Assembly: GCF_002906255.1 (NCBI RefSeq) | Contig: NZ_POTC01000016.1 | Location: 1 to 64,000, forward strand | DNA length: 64,000 bases | Origin: Novacetimonas maltaceti | GTDB taxonomy: Bacteria > Pseudomonadota > Alphaproteobacteria > Acetobacterales > Acetobacteraceae | Reading direction: 5' to 3' | In this document: positions 54,689-64,000 of the stretch, in pieces | Layout of the letters: the number at the start of each line of letters is the position of its first letter | How positions within the stretch are numbered: position 1 is the stretch's first letter | Program-made: the position numbers and the translations under genes | Notes under the pieces: generated by a model | The model's database searches: none | Told to the model about the DNA's origin: nothing | What the model saw: the letters and a program-made list of their open reading frames with translations, nothing else

Positions 54689-55687
54689 ATGACGCAAGGC
54701 ACCGAAACGGGGCTGCGTCCCGCCGTAATCGTGGCAGGCCCCACCTGTTCGGGCAAGTCCGCGCTGGCGCTGGCGCTGGCGCGTGTGATTGGCGGCACCA
54801 TCATCAATGCCGATTCGATGCAGGTCTATCGCGAACTGCGCATCCTGACGGCCCGTCCCACCGTGGCGGAGGAAGCGCTGCTGCCCCACCGCCTGTATGG
54901 CGTGCTGCCCGCGGCACGGGCGGGGTCGGTCGCATGGTGGCGCGAACAGGCCCTTTGGGCGGCGGACGAGGCATGGCGCGCCGGGCGCATCCCGGTCTTC
55001 TGCGGCGGGACGGGGATGTATTTCCGTGCCCTGACCGAAGGGCTGGCCGATATCCCGGACCCGCCGCCCGAAATCCGGGCGGAGGCCCGGGCCGCCGTGA
55101 TGGCCGAAGGTGGCCCCGCGATCCATGCCCGCCTGATGGCGGTCGATCCCGAAACCGCGTCCGCCCTGCGTCCGGGCGACACACAGCGCATCGCGCGCGC
55201 GTGGGAGGTGTGGCGCGCGACGGGGCGGGGCCTGTCATGGTGGCGGACGGAGTCGGTGCTGCCCCCGCTGGCGGCGCGTTTTGCCGCCGTGCGCCTGTCG
55301 CCGCCGCGTGACCTGCTGCGCCACGCCATCGCCGCGCGGTTCGGGAACATGATGGACCATGGCGCGGTGGAGGAAGTGCGCGCCCTGCTTGCATGCGGGC
55401 TGGCGCCCACCCTGCCCGCGATGCGTGCGCATGGCGTGCCCGAACTTGCCGCCATGCTGCGCGGGGAGATGACGCGCGAGGATGCCATCGCCCGTGCGGT
55501 GCAGGTCACGGCGCAATATACCAAGCGCCAGTCCACCTGGTTCGCCCATCACCCCCTGGCGGCCGGGGCGCAGACATACCTGCATGACGGGAGAATCGCG
55601 TCAGATGCGCAACAAATGGAAAGGGACGGGCGGAAAATTATTTCTTTTGTTATTAATTGCATTGACGCCGGGGGCGGCTTTGCTTAA
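54689..55687 (+). CDS. miaA: tRNA dimethylallyltransferase
   Basis: Adds a dimethylallyl group to A37 of tRNAs that read codons beginning with U. The 332-residue protein starts at ATG 54689: VIVAGPTCSGKSALALALA (P-loop), INADSMQVYRELRILTARPT, PVFCGGTGMYFRALTEGL, and TAQYTKRQSTWFAHH near the C-terminus. The last about 25 residues go beyond the usual end and overlap the ilv leader ORF in another frame. miaA shares its 5' region with serB. MiaA action affects reading of UUA/UUG-type codons, which is interesting given the leader peptide. Confidence 0.92.
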   Translation: MTQGTETGLRPAVIVAGPTCSGKSALALALARVIGGTIINADSMQVYRELRILTARPTVAEEALLPHRLYGVLPAARAGSVAWWREQALWAADEAWRAGRIPVFCGGTGMYFRALTEGLADIPDPPPEIRAEARAAVMAEGGPAIHARLMAVDPETASALRPGDTQRIARAWEVWRATGRGLSWWRTESVLPPLAARFAAVRLSPPRDLLRHAIAARFGNMMDHGAVEEVRALLACGLAPTLPAMRAHGVPELAAMLRGEMTREDAIARAVQVTAQYTKRQSTWFAHHPLAAGAQTYLHDGRIASDAQQMERDGRKIISFVINCIDAGGGFA

Positions 55688-55730
55688 ACCCGGCCCACAT
55701 TTCGCCCATTGGGGGCACCGTCCTTCCTGA
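55605..55730 (+). CDS. Candidate ilv operon leader peptide
   Basis: A 41-codon ORF ending 27 bases before ilvB. It contains KLFLLLLIAL, encoded with TTA three times, CTT and TTG; TTA and CTT are rare in this high-GC window, where CTG dominates. This is the typical layout of a leader peptide that senses charged leucine/isoleucine tRNA. GGGAG lies 11 bases upstream of the ATG. It overlaps the end of miaA in another frame. Confidence 0.65.
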   Translation: MRNKWKGTGGKLFLLLLIALTPGAALLKPGPHFAHWGHRPS

Positions 55731-55740
55731 CGGGGCCGGG
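55667..55740 (+). promoter_or_regulatory. Alternative RNA pairings of the ilv attenuator
   Basis: GCCGGG (55667-55672) can pair with CCCGGC (55689-55694). The same segment, CCCGGCCC (55689-55696), can instead pair perfectly with GGGCCGGG (55733-55740), which lies just before the ilvB ribosome-binding site (GGAG at 55745-55748). The two pairings exclude each other, and ribosome stalling on the leucine codons would decide between them. A CCGTC/GACGG hairpin (55719-55732) lies inside. There is no clear T run, so control of translation or Rho-dependent ending is more likely than a simple terminator. Confidence 0.55.
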
Positions 55741-55757
55741 GCGAAGGAGCCAAGGAC

Positions 55758-57590
55758 ATGAACGCACCAGTGCAGCATACCGCCATCCGGCCCGACGCCC
55801 GCGCCACGACAGTCGACCCCACGGTCATGTCGGGTGCGGAAGTACTGCTGCGCGTTCTTCAGGATGCGGGGGTGGAGGTCATCTTCGGCTATCCCGGCGG
55901 CGCGGTCCTGCCGATCTATGACGCGCTGTTCCGGCAGGAGAAGATCCGCCACGTCCTCGTCCGTCATGAACAGGCCGCCGTCCACGCGGCGGAGGCGTAT
56001 GCCCGCTCCACCGGGAAGGTGGGCGTGGTGCTCGTCACCAGTGGGCCGGGAGGCACCAATACCGTGACCGGCCTGATGGACGCGCTGCTGGATTCCATCC
56101 CGGTCGTGTGCTTCACCGGGCAGGTCGGCGTGCCGCTGATCGGCACCGATGCCTTCCAGGAAGCGGACATCACCGGCATCACCCGCCCTGCGACCAAGTT
56201 CAACTACCTCGTGCGGCGTCCGCAGGACATCGCCCCGGTGGTGCAGGAGGCATTCCATATCGCGCGCACCGGCCGCCCCGGCCCCGTGCTGGTGGACCTG
56301 CCGAAGAACCTGATGGTCGGTCCCGCCCCCTATATGGAGTCGGCCCCGGCCCTGCACCCGTCCTATCGTCCCCGGTTCGAACCCGACCGCGCTGCCGTGG
56401 CGCAGGCCGTCGCCGCGATGAAGCAGGCGCGCCGCCCGCTGTTCTATACCGGCGGTGGCGTCATCAATTCCGGGACGAAGGCGGCCGAGGCGCTGGGACG
56501 CCTTGTGCGGATGACGGGCTTTCCGTGCACCTCCACCCTGATGGGGCTGGGCGGCTTCCCGACCACGGACCGGCAGTTCCTTGGCATGCTGGGCATGCAT
56601 GGTTCGTACGAGGCCAACCTCGCCACCCATGACTGTGACGTGCTGGTCGCGCTGGGCTCGCGCTTCGATGACCGCGTGACGGGACGCCTCGATGCGTTTT
56701 CGCCGGACTCCTTCAAGATCCATGCCGATATCGACCCCGCGCAGATCGGCAAGATCGTGCCGGTCAACCTTGGCCTCGTGGGGGATGTCGGGCGTGTCAT
56801 CGAGATGATGATCGAGGAATGGGAACGCACCCCCACGCCGGCGCCGCAGGCCGCGGACCTGGAAAAATGGTGGGCGCAGATCGCGCAGTGGCGTGGGCGC
56901 GACAGCTTCGGCTTCCGTCAGGACATGGCGCCGTCCGCCATCATCCGCCCGCAGTACGCCATCAGCCGCCTGTATGAAATGACCCGCCAGACCGGGCGCG
57001 ACACCTATGTCTCGACCGAGGTGGGGCAGCACCAGATGTGGGCGGCGCAGCATTTCCAGTTCGACCGGCCCAACCACTGGCTGACCTCTGGCGGGCTGGG
57101 CACGATGGGATATGGCCTGCCCGCCGCCGTCGGCGCGCAGATCGCCCATCCCGACGCGCTGGTGATCGACATCGCGGGGGAGGCCTCCACCCTGATGAAC
57201 ATCCAGGAACTGGGCACGATCGCGCAGTACCGCCTGCCGGTGAAGCTGTTCATCCTGAACAACGAATACATGGGCATGGTGCGCCAGTGGCAGGAACTGC
57301 TGCATGAATCGCGCTATTCCGAAAGCTACAGCGCGGCGCTGCCGGATTTCGTCCGCCTTGCCGAAAGCTTCCACGGGCGGGGCCTGCGGGCGACCTGCGT
57401 GGGGGAACTTGATGGTGTCATCGCGGACATGCTGGCCCATCCCGGCCCGGTGGTTGCGGATATCCACGTCGCGCAGGAGGAGAACTGCTATCCCATGATC
57501 CCATCGGGCGCGGCGCATAACCAGATGCTGCTTGGCCCGGATCAGGATGATGGGGTCGAAGTCAGCGCCGAGGGACGGATGCTCGTCTGA
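55758..57590 (+). CDS. ilvB: Acetolactate synthase large subunit
   Basis: First common step of branched-chain amino acid synthesis, joining pyruvates (or pyruvate and 2-ketobutyrate). A 610-residue thiamine-diphosphate enzyme. The FGYPGGAVLPIYDAL and VRHEQAAVHAAEAYAR segments (the second with the catalytic glutamate), TSGPGGTNTVTGL, and the C-terminal cofactor region with GDIAGEAST-like VIDIAGEASTLMNIQEL are present. The latter reads GE in place of the usual GD in this loop. ilvN follows after 100 bases. Confidence 0.95.
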   Translation: MNAPVQHTAIRPDARATTVDPTVMSGAEVLLRVLQDAGVEVIFGYPGGAVLPIYDALFRQEKIRHVLVRHEQAAVHAAEAYARSTGKVGVVLVTSGPGGTNTVTGLMDALLDSIPVVCFTGQVGVPLIGTDAFQEADITGITRPATKFNYLVRRPQDIAPVVQEAFHIARTGRPGPVLVDLPKNLMVGPAPYMESAPALHPSYRPRFEPDRAAVAQAVAAMKQARRPLFYTGGGVINSGTKAAEALGRLVRMTGFPCTSTLMGLGGFPTTDRQFLGMLGMHGSYEANLATHDCDVLVALGSRFDDRVTGRLDAFSPDSFKIHADIDPAQIGKIVPVNLGLVGDVGRVIEMMIEEWERTPTPAPQAADLEKWWAQIAQWRGRDSFGFRQDMAPSAIIRPQYAISRLYEMTRQTGRDTYVSTEVGQHQMWAAQHFQFDRPNHWLTSGGLGTMGYGLPAAVGAQIAHPDALVIDIAGEASTLMNIQELGTIAQYRLPVKLFILNNEYMGMVRQWQELLHESRYSESYSAALPDFVRLAESFHGRGLRATCVGELDGVIADMLAHPGPVVADIHVAQEENCYPMIPSGAAHNQMLLGPDQDDGVEVSAEGRMLV

Positions 57591-57690
57591 TCCGCGTCCC
57601 ACGGAATGGTTGCGCCGTTCCGGTCCGTCTGTCATGTCCCGTCCCCGCCCGGGTGACGGGACGGAAAACCAAAGTGCAGGAAACAACATC

Positions 57691-59284
<1,594 letters not shown>

Positions 59285-59333
59285 TCGCACCGCCACGATC
59301 ACACGATCCGGGCCATTCCCATGGTCCGTCGCG

Positions 59334-59370
59334 AACGCCGTCCGGGTTTCCGGGCGGCGTTTTGCGTTTT
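59334..59370 (+). terminator. Rho-independent terminator of ilvBNC
   Basis: Stem AACGCCGTCCGG with CCGGGCGGCGTT (one T-G pair), loop GTTT, followed by TTTGCGTTTT. Confidence 0.85.
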
Positions 59371-59532
59371 GGGGCGTCGCGCCCGCAACCCCGGCAGGGG
59401 GCGATGAATTTATTGTATTGTCGCGGCGCGCTGTGCACGCGTGACAGGCGGGGGCGTGCAATGCAACCATGGGTGCCCCAAGGTCTGTGCCCCATGACGG
59501 GCCGGTTGCAACAGTGACGGAGTTATCTGCCA

Positions 59533-60225
59533 ATGGTGGATTTTGTGATTCCCCCTCCCGCCCAGCCAACGGTTGGCGTCAGCACGACGGAGGCGCTGTT
59601 TCCCGTGCGCCGGATCTGGTGCGTGGGGCAGAACTATGCCGCCCATACGCGCGAAATGGGGGGGAATCCCGAACGGACGGAGCCGTTTTTCTTTGCCAAG
59701 CCGGGGGATGCGGTGGTGCCGGGCGGCGGCCTGCTGGACTTTCCCGTCGCGACGTCCGACCTGCATCACGAGGTCGAACTGGTGGCCTGTATCGGGCGGC
59801 CCGGGGAAAACATCCCGGTGGAGAAGGCGCTGTCGCACATCTATGGCTATGCCGTGGGGCTGGACATGACGCGGCGCGACCTGCAGGCCATCGCCAAGAA
59901 GGCCGGGCGCCCATGGGCGCTGGCCAAGGGGTTTGACCAGTCCTGCCCCATCGGCACCATCCGCCCGGTGTCCGAAATCGGCCACCCGGCGAAGGGGCGC
60001 ATCAGCCTGAGCGTCAATGGCGAGGCGCGGCAGGTGGGCGACCTGTCGGACATGATCTGGTCCGTGGCGGAAATCATCGCCGCGCTGAGCCGTTTCGTCG
60101 CCCTTGCGCCGGGCGACCTGATCATGACCGGCACGCCGTCCGGTGTCGGACCGGTGGGACGTGGTGACGTGATCCATGCCGTGTGTGCCGGGGTGGGGGA
60201 ACTCAGCGTCACCTATGGTCGCTAG
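59533..60225 (+). CDS. Fumarylacetoacetate-hydrolase-family protein
   Basis: A 230-residue protein of the FAH family, which cleaves C-C bonds or decarboxylates in catabolic pathways. Features: IWCVGQNYAAHTREMG, FFFAKPGDAVVPGG, the metal-binding HHEVELVACIG and GYAVGLDMTRRDLQ, and the C-terminal PGDLIMTGTPSGVGPV. Members include fumarylpyruvate hydrolase and oxaloacetate decarboxylase; the exact reaction is not clear. Confidence 0.9.
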   Translation: MVDFVIPPPAQPTVGVSTTEALFPVRRIWCVGQNYAAHTREMGGNPERTEPFFFAKPGDAVVPGGGLLDFPVATSDLHHEVELVACIGRPGENIPVEKALSHIYGYAVGLDMTRRDLQAIAKKAGRPWALAKGFDQSCPIGTIRPVSEIGHPAKGRISLSVNGEARQVGDLSDMIWSVAEIIAALSRFVALAPGDLIMTGTPSGVGPVGRGDVIHAVCAGVGELSVTYGR

Positions 60226-60281
60226 GGCCGCCGTCCCGTCCCGCCATCATTTCCATATCATCCGCACAGGAGAGACAGATC

Positions 60282-61358
60282 ATGCAATATCGTCAGCTTG
60301 GGCGCTCCGGCCTGCGCATTTCCGCCTTTACGCTGGGCACGATGACCTTTGGCGGCAGGGGCGACTTCGCCAAGACGGGGAATACCGACCTTGCCGGGGC
60401 AAGACGCCAGATCGACATGTGCGTGGATGCCGGGATCAACATCTTCGACACCGCCGACATCTATTCCTCCGGCGTGTCGGAGGAGATCCTTGGCGCGGCG
60501 CTGAAGGGGCGTTCGCCCGACCTTCTGGTCAGTTCAAAGGCCCGCTTCACCATGGGGCCGTGGCCGAATGACGCGGGATCGTCGCGCTATCACCTGATCA
60601 GCGCGTGCGAAGCCAGCCTGAAGCGGCTGGGGCGTGATCATATCGACCTGTATTACCTGCATGAATGGGACGGGCAGACGCCGCTCGATGAAACGCTGGA
60701 GGCACTCGACACCCTGACGCGCAGCGGCAAGATCCGCTATGCGGGGGTTTCCAACTTCTCCGGCTGGCACCTGATGAAGGCGCTGGGCACGGCGGAACGC
60801 AACCGCCTGATCGCGCCGGTGGCGCAGCAGATCTATTACTCGCTGCAGGCGCGGGAGGCGGAATACGAACTGCTGCCGGTGGCGGTGGACCAGGGCATTG
60901 GCGTGCAGGTCTGGAGCCCGATGGCCGGCGGCCTGCTGTCGGGCAAGTACCAGCGCGGCAAGCCACAGCCCACCGGCACCCGCCAGATCGAGAAATGGGG
61001 CGAACCGCCCGTCTATGACATCGAAAAGCTCTATGACGTGGTGGATGTGCTGGTCGCGATCGCGGCGGAGCGCGGGGTGTCGGCCGCGCAGGTTGCGCTG
61101 GCATGGGTGGCGCATCGTCCGGCGATTACTTCCATCGTGATTGGCGCGCGCACCGATGCGCAACTGGCCGATAACCTCAAGGCAGCCGAACTGAGCCTGA
61201 GCGCCGAGGAAATGGCCCGCCTCGACAAGGCCAGTGCGCCGCCGGTGCTGTATCCGTACTGGCATCAGGCCAGCACGGCCTCGGACCGCCTGTCGCCCGC
61301 CGACCTGCTGCTGCTCGCCCCCACCATCGCGGAGCGCGCAAAGGACGGAAAAGCCTGA
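60282..61358 (+). CDS. Aldo/keto reductase
   Basis: A 358-residue NADPH-dependent reductase. Motifs: FTLGTMTFGGRGDF, the catalytic FDTADIYSSGVSEEILG near residue 54 (Asp, Tyr), the catalytic lysine in LVSSKARFTMGP, HIDLYYLHEWD, and C-terminal TSIVIGARTDAQLADNLKA. A strong AGGAGAG site precedes the ATG. Substrate unknown. Confidence 0.93.
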   Translation: MQYRQLGRSGLRISAFTLGTMTFGGRGDFAKTGNTDLAGARRQIDMCVDAGINIFDTADIYSSGVSEEILGAALKGRSPDLLVSSKARFTMGPWPNDAGSSRYHLISACEASLKRLGRDHIDLYYLHEWDGQTPLDETLEALDTLTRSGKIRYAGVSNFSGWHLMKALGTAERNRLIAPVAQQIYYSLQAREAEYELLPVAVDQGIGVQVWSPMAGGLLSGKYQRGKPQPTGTRQIEKWGEPPVYDIEKLYDVVDVLVAIAAERGVSAAQVALAWVAHRPAITSIVIGARTDAQLADNLKAAELSLSAEEMARLDKASAPPVLYPYWHQASTASDRLSPADLLLLAPTIAERAKDGKA

Positions 61359-61378
61359 TAATCCACTGACAAATCTAT

Positions 61379-61458
61379 AAAAGTTTTTGGTGAAGCTTTT
61401 TTCAAAAAGCTTCGGAAGACGCCGCCTTTTTAAAAAAAGGCGGCACCCAAAAACTTTT
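61379..61458 (-). repeat. 80-bp three-way-junction repeat, reverse copy
   Basis: Perfect outer arms AAAAGTTTTTGG/CCAAAAACTTTT, hairpin II and hairpin I GCCGCC/GGCGGC. It lies 20 bases after the aldo/keto reductase stop. Confidence 0.9.
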
Positions 61459-61574
61459 AATACTTATCCTGCCATGGCCCCGGCAGGCATTGCATCGTCA
61501 TGGAAACACTTCATCGGAAAACTCCGCACAGTGGCGCGCGTCTGTCTCATATCACCTGAGCAGGACGACCTCCC

Positions 61575-62756
61575 ATGAAAGCGCTGACCTGGCAGAAAAA
61601 GGGCAGGATCACATGCGAAAGCGTGCCTGATCCCGTCATTCGCGACGGGCGTGATGTCATCATCAAGGTGCGCGCCTGCGCCATCTGTGGCTCCGACCTT
61701 CACCTGATGGACGGCATGATGCCGAGCATGCAGTGTGGTGACATCCTTGGTCACGAGACCATGGGCGAAGTGATCGAAGTGGGCAGGGACATCACCACCC
61801 TGTCCATCGGGGACCGTATTGTCGTGCCGTTTACCATTTCCTGCGGCGCGTGCCGGCAGTGCATGTGGGGCAACTGGAGCTGCTGCGAACGCACGAATCC
61901 CAACGGGCGGCAGCAGGCGGAAACCTTCGGGTATCCGCTGGCGGGCCTGTATGGCTATTCCCATATCACGGGCGGCTTTGCCGGGGGGCAGGCGGAATAC
62001 CTGCGGGTCCCGTATGCCGATGCCGGGCCGATCGTGGTGCCAGACGTGCTGGGGGACGAACAGGTCCTGTTCCTGTCGGACATTTTCCCCACCGGCTATC
62101 AGGCGGCCGAGAACTGCGACATCACGCCAGAGGCGGAGAAGACCATTGCCGTATGGGGGTGTGGCCCGGTCGGGCAGATGGCGATCCGGTCGTGTTTCCT
62201 GCTGGGGGCAAAGCGTGTCATCGCCATCGACGAAGTGCCCGAAAGGCTGGCCATGGCGCGCGTCGGCGGGGCGGAGACCATAGATTTCCGCCACCAGAAC
62301 ATCCAGCAGACGCTGGTTGACATGACGGACGGCCGTGGACCTGACGCGGTTATCGAGGCGGTCGGGATGGAGGCCCATGGCGCGGACACCATGATGCAGA
62401 AGGTCGGCTCCGCCCTGCTGTCGGCCACGACGCTGGAGCGGCCATTCGCCCTCAACCAGGCCATCCTGGGGTGTCGTCCGGGCGGGATACTGTCCATGCC
62501 GGGCGTCTATGCCGGGGCGCTGGGGCCGGTCATGATGGGCGTGCTGATGAACAAGGGGCTGACCCTGCGCACCGGACAGACCAACGTGCAGAAATACCTC
62601 GCCCCGCTGCTCGAACGGATCCGCAATGGGGACATCGACCCCTCCTTCGTGATCAGCCACCGTTCCACGAACCTTGAGGACGGGCCGGACCTTTATGAAA
62701 AATTCCGCGACAAGCGCGACCACTGCACCAAGGTCGTCTTCCGTCCCCATGGATAG
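61575..62756 (+). CDS. Zinc-dependent alcohol dehydrogenase
   Basis: A 393-residue medium-chain dehydrogenase. The catalytic zinc site is in CAICGSDLHLMDG with GHETMGEV. The structural zinc cysteines are in SCGACRQCMWGNWSCCE. The nucleotide loop is VWGCGPVGQMAIRSC near residue 193. It resembles the glutathione-independent formaldehyde dehydrogenase-like subgroup with an extended central loop. The substrate is unknown. Confidence 0.9.
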   Translation: MKALTWQKKGRITCESVPDPVIRDGRDVIIKVRACAICGSDLHLMDGMMPSMQCGDILGHETMGEVIEVGRDITTLSIGDRIVVPFTISCGACRQCMWGNWSCCERTNPNGRQQAETFGYPLAGLYGYSHITGGFAGGQAEYLRVPYADAGPIVVPDVLGDEQVLFLSDIFPTGYQAAENCDITPEAEKTIAVWGCGPVGQMAIRSCFLLGAKRVIAIDEVPERLAMARVGGAETIDFRHQNIQQTLVDMTDGRGPDAVIEAVGMEAHGADTMMQKVGSALLSATTLERPFALNQAILGCRPGGILSMPGVYAGALGPVMMGVLMNKGLTLRTGQTNVQKYLAPLLERIRNGDIDPSFVISHRSTNLEDGPDLYEKFRDKRDHCTKVVFRPHG

Positions 62757-62767
62757 GCAGGGCGGTA

Positions 62768-63200
62768 TCAGGGCATGCAGGTTACCAGTGAGTATTCTTG
62801 CCAAAAATCCATAATGGCCTGCGCGACATATGCCGCCAGATCATACAGGGCGTAATGCGTGGGGCCAGGCATGACGAGGGTGTCCTTGTGTTCCGAACGC
62901 GCCCTGTCGAACGGTTTGAACCCATCGCGACAGGACCCGGACAGTCCCGGCTTGTCCCCCGCCAACGATCATCCGTAAGGGCCGGGGCGGTTGGGCGAAC
63001 CGGGCCTGCGCCCACGCGGGGTGGTGTAATACTCGACGGCCCCGACCACCGCGTCGATGCCCCGGAACCGGCGTTCCGTCATGGCGGCGTTGACCGCATA
63101 CCCAGGCCCCCGCCACAGATGTCCCGGCCACCCGTCCCGGCAAGGATGCGCGTTGTGCGAATGGCCGCCCGGAGAAGAAGTCACGCCAGTCTTGATCCAG
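62768..63200 (-). pseudogene. Decayed alpha/beta hydrolase
   Basis: Fragments in different minus-strand frames match parts of a dienelactone-type alpha/beta hydrolase: GYAVNAAMTERRFRGIDAVV (nucleophile elbow region) in one frame, and the C-terminal VMPGPTHYALYDLAAYVAQA (catalytic histidine region) in another. The GxSxG/GxCxG elbow is disrupted and at least two frameshifts separate the pieces. Confidence 0.6.
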
Positions 63201-63416
63201 ATTAAGTAGCATTTCACCAACCGGTGATCATCTGGAACGACGGATGTGTCCGATGCTGTGCGGTGGGAATAGGACATGGGAACATGGGGTTGCCATCTTG
63301 TAATAACATGCGTCCATGCCCAACTGTGAAACCAGCCGCTGTGCCGTTGCCTCTCCATCTGGGACGGCAGCAGCGGACCTGTTTTGTCGCCTGAGAATAA
63401 AGGGACGGGGGATTTT

Positions 63417-64000
63417 ATGAATATCGAGAAGTTTACGGAACGTTCGCGCGGGTTCCTGCAGGCCGCGCAGACGATCGCGATGCGTGACTACAACCAGCAG
63501 CTCACGCCGGAGCACCTGCTCAAGGCGCTGCTTGATGATGACCAGGGTGCCGCGTCCGCGCTGATCCGCGCGGCGGGCGGCCAGCCCGCCACCATTGCCG
63601 CCGCCGTTGACGCGGCGCTGGCCAAGCTGCCGAAAGTGCAGGGCGGCGGCGCGGGACAGCCCAGCGCCACGCCTGACCTCGTGCGGCTGCTTGATGCGGC
63701 CGAGCAGGGGGCGCAGAAGGCCGGGGACGAATATGTGGCGCAGGACCGCCTGCTTGCCGCCATCGCCGCGTCGGAAACGCCCGCCGGGCAGGCGCTGCGT
63801 GCCGGTGGCGCCACCCCGCAGGCGCTCGACAAGGCCATCGCAACCATCCGCAAGGGACGCACCGTGACCAGTGAAAACGCCGAAGCCAGTTTCGACGCGT
63901 TGAAGAAATACGCTCGCGACGTGACCGAGATCGCGCAGCAGGGCAAGCTTGACCCCGTCATCGGCCGTGACGAGGAAATCCGCCGCGCCATCCAGGTGCT
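63417..64000 (+). CDS. clpB: ATP-dependent chaperone ClpB (N-terminal part, cut by window end)
   Basis: The first about 195 residues of ClpB: MNIEKFTERSRGFLQAAQTI, the double Clp-N repeat (LTPEHLLKALLDDDQG) and the start of the first AAA+ domain (LKKYARDVTEIAQQGKLDPV, IGRDEEIRRAIQVL). The first Walker A lies beyond the window. ClpB dissolves protein aggregates with DnaK. No sigma-32 promoter was clearly recognised upstream. Confidence 0.95.
   Translation, partial: MNIEKFTERSRGFLQAAQTIAMRDYNQQLTPEHLLKALLDDDQGAASALIRAAGGQPATIAAAVDAALAKLPKVQGGGAGQPSATPDLVRLLDAAEQGAQKAGDEYVAQDRLLAAIAASETPAGQALRAGGATPQALDKAIATIRKGRTVTSENAEASFDALKKYARDVTEIAQQGKLDPVIGRDEEIRRAIQV

Noticed and set aside
63200-63416. 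Heat-shock (sigma-32) promoter for clpB
   Set aside because: A CTTGTAA and a TCCAT-like sequence are present near 63295-63320, but the spacing is too short to support the call.

Overview
The window is high-GC alphaproteobacterial chromosome. A complete hopanoid cluster (hpnA to hpnG with squalene-hopene cyclase), an acetate kinase-phosphoketolase pair, a Hint-domain protein of the kind common in Acetobacteraceae and a DcaP-like porin together suggest an acetic acid bacterium, probably near Komagataeibacter or Gluconacetobacter. This placement is inferred from gene content only. No phage, plasmid, CRISPR array or intact insertion sequence was seen.

Layout. 0.1-9 kb: MIP channel, large porin, small hypothetical proteins, moeB with a DsrE-like gene, an SH3-domain envelope protein and pyruvate kinase. 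9-20 kb: prephenate dehydrogenase and hpnL leftward, then hpnA-B-C-D-E-shc-hpnG rightward; these convert farnesyl diphosphate to squalene and then to hopanoids. 20-24 kb: ackA-xfp, with an FNR-like box placed for activation. 24-29.4 kb: a five-gene aromatic-acid-type efflux operon led by a MarR regulator. 29.5-34.4 kb: a YqjD-like pair, then a very unusual ABC-transporter-like set (ATPase fold with its catalytic motifs lost, a binding protein and a half-size permease) overlapping YcgN-like and YgjP-like genes. A tRNA-Leu(TAA) follows.

35-42.8 kb: a DUF4431 protein, an XRE regulator, a Hint-domain protein, a truncated GntP-type permease, then an M81 peptidase, RidA and a D-threonine-aldolase-type enzyme, with a Crp/Fnr regulator upstream. 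This looks like a D-amino-acid or peptide catabolic cluster that has lost its transporter. 43-54 kb: TetR regulator, nitrilase-family amidase, SDR, NCS1 permease, hisC, NAD kinase, diacylglycerol-kinase-like protein and a ZnT9-type transporter. 53.7-59.4 kb: serB and miaA divergent, then ilvB-ilvN-ilvC. The ilv operon is preceded by a short ORF with a run of rare leucine codons and by alternative RNA pairings, which is a strong attenuator candidate. 59.5-64 kb: FAH-family hydrolase, aldo/keto reductase, zinc alcohol dehydrogenase, a decayed alpha/beta hydrolase and the start of clpB.

The most striking non-coding feature is an 80-bp repeat found in about ten good and several degenerate copies. 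Each is an outer inverted repeat enclosing two inner hairpins, so it folds as a three-way junction, and several stems show paired base changes. It lies only between genes, usually just after a stop codon.
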